Assembly (NCBI RefSeq): GCF_014529625.1
Contig: NZ_CP076039.1
Span: 1,612,001 to 1,676,000 of the forward strand
Direction of reading: 5' to 3'
DNA length: 64,000 nt
From: Candidatus Pelagisphaera phototrophica
GTDB lineage: Bacteria > Verrucomicrobiota > Verrucomicrobiia > Opitutales > Opitutaceae
Within the stretch, counting starts at the first letter, position 1. The number at the start of each line of letters is the position of its first letter. This document shows, piece by piece, positions 52,985-61,852 of this stretch. The position numbers and the translations under genes were made by a program. The notes under the pieces are model-generated. The model saw only the letters and a list, made by a program, of their open reading frames with translations, was not told the DNA's origin and did not search any database.

Positions 52985-54367
52985 ATGAGGACAATAAGAG
53001 AAGCAATCATTTTGTTGATTTTCATTTTCCCCTTATGGGGGAAGGATAGGCCTAATATGCTCTTCATTCCTGTCGACGACTTGAATACTTGGGTGGGCCA
53101 TTTGGGCGGGCACCCTCAAGCGTTGACGCCCAACATCGACCGGCTCGCGAAGCGGGGCGTTTCCTTCACCCAGGCCTACTGCAACGCGCCGCTCTGTAAT
53201 CCCTCGCGTGTCAGCTTGTTTACGGGACTTTTGCCGTCGAGTACAGGGGTATATGGAAATGGCGAAATGATGCGGGTCAAGGTTCCCGACGCCGTTACGC
53301 TGATGCAGTATTTACGGTCCGAAGGCGGCTATTCCGTCCAAGGCGGCGGCAAGACGTTTCACGGCAGTGCGTCTTACGATCCGAAATCCTGGGACTACTA
53401 CAACATGCCTAGGCGTGAAAGGCATGCAGGCGAGCGCGATGCGTACCTACCGGATGACGCTTGGGCTCCCTGGGGGCCACTCGATGTCGACGAATCGGAG
53501 TTGTTTGATGTAAAGAATGTCGATTGGGCGATCTCTGAATTGGGCAAGGATCACGAGAAGCCGTTCTTTATCGCTTGCGGCTTTACCAAACCGCACATGC
53601 CTTGGTACGCGCCGCGTAAATATTTCGATATGCACCCGATCGAAGATGTCATTCTTCCGAATACTTTGGATAACGATCGAGAGGATCTGCCGTACTGGGG
53701 CGAAAAATTTGCGATTGAGGTTCACGATGTTTCCGGCGCCCGAAACTTCGCAAGGCACGGCGAGGATCACGAGATGATCTTGAAGCACAAGCAATGGCCG
53801 CGGGCGGTGCAGAGCTATTTGGCCACGATCAGCTATATCGATGCCCATGTCGGTCGGTTGCTGGATGCTCTTGAAGAGAGCCCTTACGCAGACAATACGT
53901 ACATTGTGCTATGGGGCGATCATGGCTGGCATTTAGGCGAGAAACAGCACTGGCGAAAGCACGCTTTGTGGGAAGTCACGACTCAGACCACGTTGGTCAT
54001 TGCAGGTCCGGAAGGCGTGGCAAAAGGCGAGTTGTGCGACCGTCCCGTGAGCTTGATCGATCTGTATCCCACTGTTTTGGAAATAAGCGGCCTGCCAATG
54101 CGAGACGGCTTGGAAGGTGTGAGCCTAGCACCGCTATTAGAGAATCCGGGACACGAGTGGGACCGCCCGGTGCAGATGACCTTTGGATACGAGAATCATG
54201 CTGTTCGAACGGATCGATGGCGCTACATTCGCTACAATGATGGTGGAGAAGAACTTTATGATCACAATGAAGACCCGAACGAGTGGACGAATCTGGCGGG
54301 GAATCCGGAATACAGTTCCGTTATTGAGAGGTTGAAACAGTCGCTGCCAAAGACGAATCGGAAATGA
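52985..54367 (+). CDS. sulfatase, iduronate-2-sulfatase-like (S1_7 type)
   Basis: 460 residues. Signal peptide (hydrophobic 7-18). Active-site Cys71 is in LCNPSRVSLFTGLLPSSTG. The metal site is FIPVDDLNTWVG and WGDHGWHLGEKQHW; the Lys/His motif is GGGKTFHGS. Compared with the minus-strand S1_7 members it reads GEKQHWRKHALWE rather than the GDKE form, grouping it with the sulfatase at 61853-63382. It is followed 22 bases later by the cytochrome gene. Confidence 0.92.
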   Translation: MRTIREAIILLIFIFPLWGKDRPNMLFIPVDDLNTWVGHLGGHPQALTPNIDRLAKRGVSFTQAYCNAPLCNPSRVSLFTGLLPSSTGVYGNGEMMRVKVPDAVTLMQYLRSEGGYSVQGGGKTFHGSASYDPKSWDYYNMPRRERHAGERDAYLPDDAWAPWGPLDVDESELFDVKNVDWAISELGKDHEKPFFIACGFTKPHMPWYAPRKYFDMHPIEDVILPNTLDNDREDLPYWGEKFAIEVHDVSGARNFARHGEDHEMILKHKQWPRAVQSYLATISYIDAHVGRLLDALEESPYADNTYIVLWGDHGWHLGEKQHWRKHALWEVTTQTTLVIAGPEGVAKGELCDRPVSLIDLYPTVLEISGLPMRDGLEGVSLAPLLENPGHEWDRPVQMTFGYENHAVRTDRWRYIRYNDGGEELYDHNEDPNEWTNLAGNPEYSSVIERLKQSLPKTNRK

Positions 54368-54389
54368 TTGAGGTTACGGGTATACGTTC

Positions 54390-55595
54390 ATGCGAAAAGT
54401 TAAAAAAGTAGGTTTAGCGATTTTGGGCACCTTGCTGTATTGCTCGTTCTTGAGCGGTGCGAGCGAGTCCAGCACACTGCAAATGTTGGCTAGAGCGATC
54501 GCGAATTCAGACAATGAGAGCGTTCAAATATCGTTGATGAAAGGTATGCTTAAAAGCTTGGAGGGTCGCAGGGGTATTGATGCTCCCGAGTCTTGGGTCG
54601 ACGTTCGCGGTAACGTATCTTCGAGCGATAACGCCGAAGCGAAGCGATTGCTCCAGGAGTTATCGCAGATTTTTGGCGACGAGGACGCTGCGCTTGAAGC
54701 ATTAAATACTGTGCGAAATCAGTCTGCGAACGCAGGTGAACGCGAGGGTGCGTTGAGGTCGTTGTTGGCACAGCGAAATGATGCGTTGGCAATCGAGCTA
54801 GAAACGCTTCTAGATGATAGGGAATTGAGGACGTCGGCGATTCGTGCTTTCGGAATAATGCCTCAGCCGGGAGCGGCTCAACTATTACTCAATCGATATA
54901 GAGGATTTGACATGTCCGATCGGAGAGTGGTTATCGAAACGCTCGCCACGCGAATCGAGTATGCGAGAGAGTTGCTGGGTTCTCTAAGAAGCGGAGCGAT
55001 TGAGAAAAGCGAGATACCCACTTACGCTGCTCGCACTTTGGAGTCGATGCTCGGCTCCGACTTTTCAGAGGTCTATGGAGATGCTGCAGCCCTCTCGGGT
55101 GACAAGGGTGCTTTGTTCGAGAAGTATAGGAAATTGCTAACGCCAGAGATTATGACAAACGCGGATCCGTTTGAGGGAAAAGTGGTTTTCGACCGAACCT
55201 GCGCAGCATGCCACCTCATGTATGGAGAAGGGGGTGAAATTGGCCCGGATCTTACTGGCTCGAATCGAGCGAATCTCGACTATATTCTTTTAAATATACT
55301 AGACCCGAGTGCCGATATTCCGGACAGCTACAAAATGGTGACGGTTACGACCCATGAAGGGCAAACACTTGTGGGCTCGATTGCGGAGGAGAACGGTCGC
55401 CGCATTGTTTTGAATTCAGTTGGTCAAAAGCAAATCGTAGCGAAGCAAGACATCAAATCGCGCGTCGTTTCAGATATTTCCATGATGCCGGAAGGCTTGT
55501 TGATGACTTTAAAAGACGACGAAGTGGCAAACTTGATACAATACTTAAGAACAGAAGAACCTTTAGGAGGAGTGAAATTGAAATGGAATTTTTAA
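54390..55595 (+). CDS. secreted HEAT/c-type cytochrome (PVC haem-binding domain)
   Basis: 401 residues with a signal peptide. Residues 30-240 are HEAT-like helices. The haem site CAACH (about 271-275, in FDRTCAACHLMYGEGGEIG) belongs to the PVC-type haem-binding domain, with GPDLTGSNRANLDYILLNIL and DPSADIP after it, and a possible distal Met in ISMMPEGLL. It should pass electrons from the dehydrogenase encoded next, whose start overlaps its end by 13 bases. A full haem-bearing fusion is seen in the 1450-residue protein at 16973-21325; here the two parts are separate genes. Confidence 0.88.
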   Translation: MRKVKKVGLAILGTLLYCSFLSGASESSTLQMLARAIANSDNESVQISLMKGMLKSLEGRRGIDAPESWVDVRGNVSSSDNAEAKRLLQELSQIFGDEDAALEALNTVRNQSANAGEREGALRSLLAQRNDALAIELETLLDDRELRTSAIRAFGIMPQPGAAQLLLNRYRGFDMSDRRVVIETLATRIEYARELLGSLRSGAIEKSEIPTYAARTLESMLGSDFSEVYGDAAALSGDKGALFEKYRKLLTPEIMTNADPFEGKVVFDRTCAACHLMYGEGGEIGPDLTGSNRANLDYILLNILDPSADIPDSYKMVTVTTHEGQTLVGSIAEENGRRIVLNSVGQKQIVAKQDIKSRVVSDISMMPEGLLMTLKDDEVANLIQYLRTEEPLGGVKLKWNF

Positions 55596-57832
55596 TAAAT
55601 AATAAAATGGGGAATCGATGGGCCTTCCTTTTGGTTTTGGCTATACTACACAATCCGGTGTTCGCCCGCGAGCCGAAAACAAGCAATGCACCGTTTCTCA
55701 CCCCGGTAGAGGCGGTTGCGAAAATGGATATCCCCGATGGCTTCGATGTAACGATTTTTGCGGCAGAACCCGATATCGAGGAACCCATAGCGTTTTGTTT
55801 CGATGACCGAGGACGAATGTGGGTGGTCGAGAATATCAACTATATGAACCGGCGCACGCACAAATCGGGGGATATCAGCCGAATTAAAATTTTGGAGGAT
55901 ACCAATGGAGACGGGGTCTTTGATAAGAAGAAAATCTTCATGGATGATATTACGTTTAGCTCGGGGATCGCTGTGGGATTTGGCGGCGTTTATTTAGGAT
56001 CGCCCCCTAACTTGAGCTTTATTCCAGACGCGGATGGAGATGATGTGCCGGATGGACCCGCTCAGATATTATTAGATGGTTGGGGAATCAACGATCGGCA
56101 CGAAACTTTGAATAGTTTTATTTGGGGGCCGGACGGCTGGCTTTATGGGTGCCACGGGGTATTCACGCACTCGAATGTCGGCAAGCCCGGTGCGAGCGAT
56201 GCGGATCGTCAGTTTATAGATGCGGGCATTTGGCGTTACCACCCGACGAAGCATGAGTTCGAGATATTTGCCCGCGGGTTATCCAATCCTTGGGGATTCG
56301 ATTTCAATGACTACGGCCATGGTTTCGCGACCTGTTGTGTGATCCCGCATCTGTTTCACGTGTCACAGGGTGGAGTCTACCACAAGCAGGCCCGCGGGCA
56401 CGTAAATCCCTATGTTTACGATGATATTAAAACGATTCGTGATCACACGCACAAGTCGGCCCATGGGGGAGCTCGTTTTTATTTGGCAGACACGTTTCCT
56501 GCGGAGTATCGAGACCGGCTTTTCATGTGCAATATCCATCAACATGAAGTATTGACTGATATAATGAATCGCTCCGGTTCGGGGTATATCGGCAGTCACG
56601 GCGATGACTTCTTGCCAATCAACGATCTGGCTTGGGTCGGTTTCAGCGTTGAGGTGGGTCCTGAAGGGGGCGTTTATATTTTGGACTGGCACGACACTGA
56701 TATTTGCGGAAACGCGATTAACTTTCCCAACAGCGGACGGATTTATCGGATTTTGCCGACGGATGCTCCAAAAATTAAACAGCCAAACTTGAGGCAGCTT
56801 TCAGATCTTGAACTGGTAGAGATGCAAACGCATTCCAACGACTGGTATGTTCGCCACACTCGGACGATATTGCAGGAGAGAGCCGCCTCCGGAAAGCTGG
56901 ACATCGGCGCGGTCCACGAAAAAATCGTCCAGCAGTTTTTCGATGCTCCCAACTCAGGGAAGCGATTGCGCATGATTTGGGCCGCTTGGGTGACAGGCTA
57001 TTTTGGAGGAAGCGAAGGAGAGAATCGATTCAATTACTTGCTCGATCATGAGGACGAGTATTGCCGTTCTTGGGCAATTCAGTTGCTTGGGGAGGATCGT
57101 AAATTCTCTGCGAATACGCTATCGCGTTTTAAGCAAATGGCGGAAAGCGACTCATCGGCAATTGTGCGCCTCTATTTGGCCTCGGCCTTGCAGCGTATGG
57201 AGTTCGAAGATCGGTGGCCGATACTGGAAGCATTGGCGAGTCGCGAGGAAGATCGAGAGGATGCGAACATTCCGAGAATGCTATGGTTCGCCCTCGAGCC
57301 GATGGTTCCCGGCAACTCTGATCGAGCCCTCGCTTTGGCCATCAATTCCGGAGCGACCAATCTTGCGGAGTTTGTCCCGAGACGAATGCTTGAATCAGAG
57401 GAAGAATCAGGACCAGACTTTAATGTATTGGTTAGCAAGGTAGCTCCAGGCTTCCGCTATAATGACAGGGCACCCGTTGAAATACTGGATAGCTTTCGCA
57501 ATGAGGTGGCCCTGAAGACCCAGTCCACCGGTAGATTCGGTAGGAGCCGTTTGATTCGTAATGTTTCGATTCCGAAAGAAAAGGCGACAACTCTCAAACT
57601 TCGAACTAGCTACCATCCTCACGGCGATTGGAAGATGCGTGTTGTGGTGGGAAGAAAGGTCCTATTGGAGCAGGAGGTTAGCCATGAGACAGTTCAGGAC
57701 GAGTGGTTGGAAAGTGAAGTTGATATGTCTGAGTATGCGGGTACGATGGTGGAGATTGTGCTCGAGAATATGAGCAATAACTCAGATGAGGCATCCGGGT
57801 ATTGGAGTAAAGTGGAGCTTGTTAGTAAGTAG
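55583..57832 (+). CDS. PVC-type membrane-bound/periplasmic dehydrogenase
   Basis: 749 residues with a signal peptide after MEFLINNKMGNRWAFLLVLA. The beta-propeller (about 40-400) shows PVC-type repeats: CFDDRGRMWVVENINYMNRR, ILEDTNGDGVFDKKKIFMDD, FIWGPDGWLYGCHGVFTH and GRIYRILPTDAP. Then come HEAT-like helices and a C-terminal beta domain (about 620-749). An AGGAGG 11 bases before the ATG at 55583 sets the start; it overlaps the cytochrome gene by 13 bases. It probably oxidises a sugar and hands electrons to the cytochrome; the cofactor is not provable from sequence. Confidence 0.88.
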   Translation: MEFLINNKMGNRWAFLLVLAILHNPVFAREPKTSNAPFLTPVEAVAKMDIPDGFDVTIFAAEPDIEEPIAFCFDDRGRMWVVENINYMNRRTHKSGDISRIKILEDTNGDGVFDKKKIFMDDITFSSGIAVGFGGVYLGSPPNLSFIPDADGDDVPDGPAQILLDGWGINDRHETLNSFIWGPDGWLYGCHGVFTHSNVGKPGASDADRQFIDAGIWRYHPTKHEFEIFARGLSNPWGFDFNDYGHGFATCCVIPHLFHVSQGGVYHKQARGHVNPYVYDDIKTIRDHTHKSAHGGARFYLADTFPAEYRDRLFMCNIHQHEVLTDIMNRSGSGYIGSHGDDFLPINDLAWVGFSVEVGPEGGVYILDWHDTDICGNAINFPNSGRIYRILPTDAPKIKQPNLRQLSDLELVEMQTHSNDWYVRHTRTILQERAASGKLDIGAVHEKIVQQFFDAPNSGKRLRMIWAAWVTGYFGGSEGENRFNYLLDHEDEYCRSWAIQLLGEDRKFSANTLSRFKQMAESDSSAIVRLYLASALQRMEFEDRWPILEALASREEDREDANIPRMLWFALEPMVPGNSDRALALAINSGATNLAEFVPRRMLESEEESGPDFNVLVSKVAPGFRYNDRAPVEILDSFRNEVALKTQSTGRFGRSRLIRNVSIPKEKATTLKLRTSYHPHGDWKMRVVVGRKVLLEQEVSHETVQDEWLESEVDMSEYAGTMVEIVLENMSNNSDEASGYWSKVELVSK

Positions 57833-57913
57833 AGGGAATGTCTGAATACAGATTGCCCAGATAGACACAAATGAATTAGTGCTTCCGATAGATAAATAAG
57901 ATATTATAGAACA

Positions 57914-58798
57914 ATGAGGAAAATAACTGTTTTATTTGGATACATTTTGATTAGCTTCGGATCAGTGTTTGCGGACTCATTGAAGTTGGTTGAAAGCGAA
58001 GAAAATGAATCGATATCCGTTTTTCGCGTGGGAAGCTCGGAACCTTTGCTCGTTCAGAGTGCTCGCGAAGATCACCGCCCCTATCTTCATCCGATTGTTT
58101 CGCCGGACGGTAAAGGGATCTTGACTGAATACAGTCCGGGGCACCATCCGCACCAGACCGGTTTGTATTGGGGATTCACGCGCATCAATGGCCGAGACTA
58201 TTTCCACAATCCATCCAATGGCTATTGGAAGCGGGAAGAAAGTCGTATTATTGTTGGTGATGGTGAATTGGCTCAATGGGAAACAGTGTACGTGCTGCTC
58301 GACGAATCGGGCGAACCGTTAATGCGGGAGTCGCAGCTTTGGTCCATTCGTGACACGGGGGAACGCTACTTTATCGATTTGATCTGGTCGGGTGAGGCAC
58401 TCGTGAATCTCGAGTTCGATGAATACAGCTATGGCGGGCTTTTCCTTCGCATGCCGTACAAACGGGGCGAGTCGGAAGGATTGGCGGTGAATAGCTCCCG
58501 TCAGGAAAATCAGCGTGCAGAAGGGCAACGTGCTATGTGGGTTGACGTTGGAATGGAAATTGAAGGGCGCGACGACTGGGGGCATATAACGATTTTTGAT
58601 CATCCGGATAATCGAAATTTTCCGCAGATGTGGCGGGTTGATCGCCAGCTCGGAATCGGGCCGGCTCCATCGAGAATGGGTGCGTGGAGTATCAAAAGAG
58701 GTGATACCGAAACCTATAAGCACCAGATTGTGGTCTACGGAGGCGAATTCAATGATCTTACCAACAACGAACTCTGGAAGACCTACAGTGGCCAATGA
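57914..58798 (+). CDS. DUF6807 (PmoA-like) secreted protein
   Basis: 294 residues with a signal peptide (cleaved near SVFA). The family core is clear: RPYLHPIVSPDGKGILTEY, SPGHHPHQTGLYWGFTRING and the histidine-rich stretch around residue 75. Later parts include GHITIFDHPDNRNFPQMWRV. Members are often labelled PmoA or methane-oxygenase-like, but there is no evidence for methane oxidation; they occur in PVC glycan loci. It lies 81 bases after the dehydrogenase. Confidence 0.85.
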   Translation: MRKITVLFGYILISFGSVFADSLKLVESEENESISVFRVGSSEPLLVQSAREDHRPYLHPIVSPDGKGILTEYSPGHHPHQTGLYWGFTRINGRDYFHNPSNGYWKREESRIIVGDGELAQWETVYVLLDESGEPLMRESQLWSIRDTGERYFIDLIWSGEALVNLEFDEYSYGGLFLRMPYKRGESEGLAVNSSRQENQRAEGQRAMWVDVGMEIEGRDDWGHITIFDHPDNRNFPQMWRVDRQLGIGPAPSRMGAWSIKRGDTETYKHQIVVYGGEFNDLTNNELWKTYSGQ

Positions 58799-58918
58799 GG
58801 CAACTAAGCACTTTTTAATATCAAATCCCCGGACCATAATAGCACTGGTTTTCTGTTCAAAAAACAGTGTCCCTAGTTTCTTTTCCTCTAATCAGTAAAA
58901 TAAAAAAACACCAATACT

Positions 58919-59611
58919 ATGCGCTTAATAATTACTTTTTTAGTTACAATATCATACGCTGTTGCCGCCAACGCTAGTTATTCGACCGGCACTTGGGCGA
59001 TCGAGCTCTCAGGCCCAGACGGCCAGACCTATCGTCCCGAAGCGACCATAACGGAAAAAGAGGATAAACTTGAAGGGTCCTATTACTCCCCGAGGACCGA
59101 TCAAACATTCGATTTAAGAGACGTGAAGTTAGACACTGAAAACACGCTTCAATTCACTCTGGACACTAATGGTTTGAAGGTTGCGTATAGAGGTAAAATC
59201 GAAGGCAATAAAATGGTAGGGTCGGCTCAAATCTTCCGCCAGGGCAGACAATTCGAAGCAACCTTTACCGCCTCTCGAAAAGCGAGGGCAGACAGCGTTT
59301 CTGGGACCTGGGAAATGGAAGCAGTAATGGGAGGAAACACGACCCAAAGCATCTTGTTGTTGGCAGTAGCGAATGATGGAAAAATATCCGCAACAAGAAA
59401 GTCGAACGAAAATGCTGTAGAGTTTGATGACGTCAAACTAGTAGACGGAGTTTTGACCTTCTCAACCAAAGGGAAAAGGCGAGGCTATGACTATACAGCC
59501 TACTATAAAGGTGACGTCAAGGGCGACAAAATAGAGGGAGAGTTGGTTATCAGTGCCGAGGCAGCCGGTGTAACTCGCGAATTTGCTTGGTCCGCCAATA
59601 GAGTTGACTGA
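58919..59611 (+). CDS. secreted protein with two homologous beta repeats
   Basis: 230 residues with a signal peptide (cleaved after VAANA). Two repeats of about 100 residues follow, each with a GTW start (GTWAIELSGPDGQTY and GTWEMEAVMGGNTTQ), a middle KLEGSYYSPR-like strand and a TFTAS / REFAWS end. This looks like a small beta-barrel (lipocalin- or AprI-like) repeated twice. A single-repeat lipoprotein relative lies at 63504-63872. No named family is recognised; a glycan- or ligand-binding role is inference. Confidence 0.8.
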   Translation: MRLIITFLVTISYAVAANASYSTGTWAIELSGPDGQTYRPEATITEKEDKLEGSYYSPRTDQTFDLRDVKLDTENTLQFTLDTNGLKVAYRGKIEGNKMVGSAQIFRQGRQFEATFTASRKARADSVSGTWEMEAVMGGNTTQSILLLAVANDGKISATRKSNENAVEFDDVKLVDGVLTFSTKGKRRGYDYTAYYKGDVKGDKIEGELVISAEAAGVTREFAWSANRVD

Positions 59612-59616
59612 GCTTA

Positions 59617-59653
59617 ACCGCAGAGTTCGCAGAGTTCGCCGAGCTCGCGTAGG
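59617..59653. repeat. tandem gagttcgc-type repeats
   Basis: The region accgcagagttcgcagagttcgccgagctcgc has three gag(t/c)tcgc(a/c)-like units in a row. Such tracts occur as dispersed repeats in several PVC genomes as far as I recall. It lies in the 413-base gap after the two-repeat gene. A separate small dyad, ACCCG-CTTGTA-CGGGT, lies near 59711. Confidence 0.45.
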
Positions 59654-59850
59654 AAAGAGAGAGATCGGATAGGATTTCATCCGAAGCCACCGCGTTCTTT
59701 GCGATCTCGTACCCGCTTGTACGGGTCGTTGTATACAAGGTTCGACTAAACCTTCGACAGGATTTTATGAGTAAATAAAAATAACAAGTGGGATCGATGA
59801 AGGCCCCTTGCACAGCGTTTCTGTCTTAATACTTGAACCCAAATTTAGTC

Positions 59851-59958
59851 ATGAAAATTGCACGAAAACTCTCCTCTATCGCCTGTGGAATCCTTGGCTT
59901 CCTTTCGTTAAGTGCGCAAAGCCGGTCCAAAATAGTTTTTTCTCTGGTCGATGACTAG
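59851..59958 (+). pseudogene. sulfatase N-terminal remnant
   Basis: From an ATG the frame reads MKIARKLSSIACGILGFLSL (a signal peptide) then SAQSRSKIVFSLVDD, ending at TAG. The IVFSLVDD part corresponds to the IVFxxxDD metal-ligand start of sulfatases, which normally go on with Q/M-G-Y/W. After the stop the sequence is not sulfatase-like, so only the 5' end is left. Confidence 0.65.
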
Positions 59959-60024
59959 ATGATGGAGCCGAACCCTGAATATGATTCGACCAAGGATTTA
60001 TGGTCAGGTAGTTAAATTAAAGTA

Positions 60025-61659
60025 ATGAAAAAACTAGTACATATAAAAATGAAACCTTTCTGGTCAATCATAAGGGCTTTACTCGTCCTTAAAGCCATGG
60101 TCTTTGGCTTTAGTTCTGTCCAATTGCTAGGAGACACTCCTGACAGACCGAATATACTTTTTCTTTTCAGCGACGATCACGCATGGCAGTCGATTGGTGC
60201 TTATGGAGGTAGGCTAAAGGATGTAGCGAATACGCCAAATATTGATAAACTTGCGAGCGAGGGAATGCTGTTCAGGAAATGCTATGTGGCCAATGCACTA
60301 TGCGGGCCAAGCAGAGCGGCTATTCTTACTGGAAAATATGGGCACAGAAATGGTGTGACCTGGAATAGAAGTGCCAATTTCGACGGCTCCCAGCAGACTT
60401 TTCCGAAAATCCTGCGGCAGAGTGGTTACCAGACGGCGATCATTGGAAAGTGGCATCTGAAGTCGACCCCGACTGGTTTTGACTACTTTGATGTCATGCG
60501 AGGGCAAGGGAGATATTATAATCCGCTTTTGCTGACGGGCGATTCGGATGGGCTGAAAGAGCAGCGTGTTGTGACGGGCTACAATTCGGATATCGTAGGA
60601 GACCTCACGATCGAGTGGTTGAAGAACGGGCGAGATAAAAGTAAGCCGTTTGTTCTGATGTCCCAGTTTAAGGCGACTCACCATGGTTGGTGTCCTGGTC
60701 CAGAGGAATATGATTTGTATGAAGATGTGCATATTCCCGAGCCGGATAATCTCTTTGATGATTTTTCATACCGGGGTACTGCTGTACGCGAACAGACCTT
60801 AACGCTGTACGAAGACTTGCCTTACAATATGATGCTCGGTGACCCCGGTGAGCTCGGAGAACTGAATAAGGAGCAGCGAAAGGCATGGGATGCATACCGT
60901 GCCCCGCATGTAGAAAAATTCGAAGCAATGAACTTGGGGTGGAACAACCCTAGTCGGGAACTATCCCGCTTCAAATATCAGATGCTCTTGAAGAACTTCC
61001 TAGCCTCAGGTGCTGGCATTGACAAAAATGTAGGGAGAATTCGTTCGTTTCTAGAAAAAAATAACCTAGCCGATAATACCATTGTTATCTACATGGCCGA
61101 TCATGGTTTCTTTTTGGGAGAACACGGGTTTTTCGATAAGCGGTTCATGTACGAAGAATCCTTGAGAACTGCTTTTATTGTTCACTGGCCGGGGATAGTA
61201 GAAGAGGGCGTCGTCAACGATGTTGATATTGTATCTAATATCGATATCGCCGAGACCTTTCTTGATCTAGCTGGTGTAAATATACCGAAAGAGATGCAGG
61301 GAAGAAGTTTGGTACCTGTATTGCAGGGCAAGACGCCCGAAGATTGGAGAAAGACTTTTCTCTATACGTACCACGAACTGGCAAATCACCGCGTGCAGCC
61401 GCACTACGGGGTTACAGACGGACGCAATAAGCTGATTTATTATCCCGCACATAATGAGTGGGAGTTCTTTGACCTGAAGAAGGATCCAAGCGAGATGATC
61501 AGCCAGTATTACATTCCAGAAAACGAGACGACTATAATGGAGCTGAAGCGGGAATTGGTGCGCTTGAGAAATTATTACCACTGTCCGCCGACCATAACGC
61601 TGCGCAATATGAATAAGCAGGCAAGCTGGCCGTATGAAAAGCGTACAAAGCCGTTATGA
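60025..61659 (+). CDS. sulfatase, glucosamine-6-sulfatase-like (S1_11 type)
   Basis: 544 residues with an N-terminal basic stretch then a signal helix (about 14-35). Active-site Cys93 is in LCGPSRAAILTGKYG. Metal ligands are in FLFSDDHAWQSIGAYGG and YMADHGFFLGEHGFFDKRF; the Lys/His motif is IGKWHLKSTPTGFDYFD. It is a paralogue of the sulfatase at 49441-50949 (same VMRGQGRYYNP and KFKATH-type stretches). The base composition is more AT-rich than its downstream neighbour. Start choice: ATG at 60025; an internal ATG at 60049 would also keep the signal. Confidence 0.92.
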   Translation: MKKLVHIKMKPFWSIIRALLVLKAMVFGFSSVQLLGDTPDRPNILFLFSDDHAWQSIGAYGGRLKDVANTPNIDKLASEGMLFRKCYVANALCGPSRAAILTGKYGHRNGVTWNRSANFDGSQQTFPKILRQSGYQTAIIGKWHLKSTPTGFDYFDVMRGQGRYYNPLLLTGDSDGLKEQRVVTGYNSDIVGDLTIEWLKNGRDKSKPFVLMSQFKATHHGWCPGPEEYDLYEDVHIPEPDNLFDDFSYRGTAVREQTLTLYEDLPYNMMLGDPGELGELNKEQRKAWDAYRAPHVEKFEAMNLGWNNPSRELSRFKYQMLLKNFLASGAGIDKNVGRIRSFLEKNNLADNTIVIYMADHGFFLGEHGFFDKRFMYEESLRTAFIVHWPGIVEEGVVNDVDIVSNIDIAETFLDLAGVNIPKEMQGRSLVPVLQGKTPEDWRKTFLYTYHELANHRVQPHYGVTDGRNKLIYYPAHNEWEFFDLKKDPSEMISQYYIPENETTIMELKRELVRLRNYYHCPPTITLRNMNKQASWPYEKRTKPL

Positions 61660-61852
61660 TTTTGGTTTGAAAAGATTATGGCCGCTCGAAGATTAGGCGC
61701 GACCCTGAGAAGGATATAAAATAACTTAAACAACCCATGCTCTTTATGGCTTTATTCGCGTCCATTACTGTCTCTGCAAAACGGTGGACTAGACCGGCCG
61801 AACGGTAAGATCTTCCTTTAATGAACCGGTGACCCGAAATTAATGCCCTATC
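61660..61852. other. intergenic stretch with a possible signal-peptide relic
   Basis: 193 bases. An ATG at 61738 opens a short frame, MLFMALFASITVSAKR, that resembles a signal peptide and stops after about 23 codons; it may be another sulfatase 5' relic, but too little is left to say. A damaged relative of the 50951 hairpin lies near 61684. Confidence 0.35.

Larger units (their letters stand above)
59612..60024. other. intergenic stretch holding repeats and a sulfatase 5' relic
   Basis: 413 bases between the two-repeat gene and the next sulfatase. Besides the tandem repeat at 59617 and the sulfatase relic at 59851, an AT-rich segment (atgagtaaataaaaataac, about 59766-59785) and the promoter of the following gene may lie here. 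Nothing else is recognised. Confidence 0.5.

Noticed and set aside
57914..58798. Methane monooxygenase subunit
   Set aside because: The PmoA label of DUF6807 proteins is a misnomer; no pmoB/pmoC and no membrane helices beyond the signal peptide are present.
588..59958. TAG recoding (readthrough) suggested by TAG stops in three broken genes (588, 16616, 59956)
   Set aside because: Intact genes such as gspF, the oxidoreductase at 45150 and the sulfatase at 30794 end at TAG, so TAG is an ordinary stop here.
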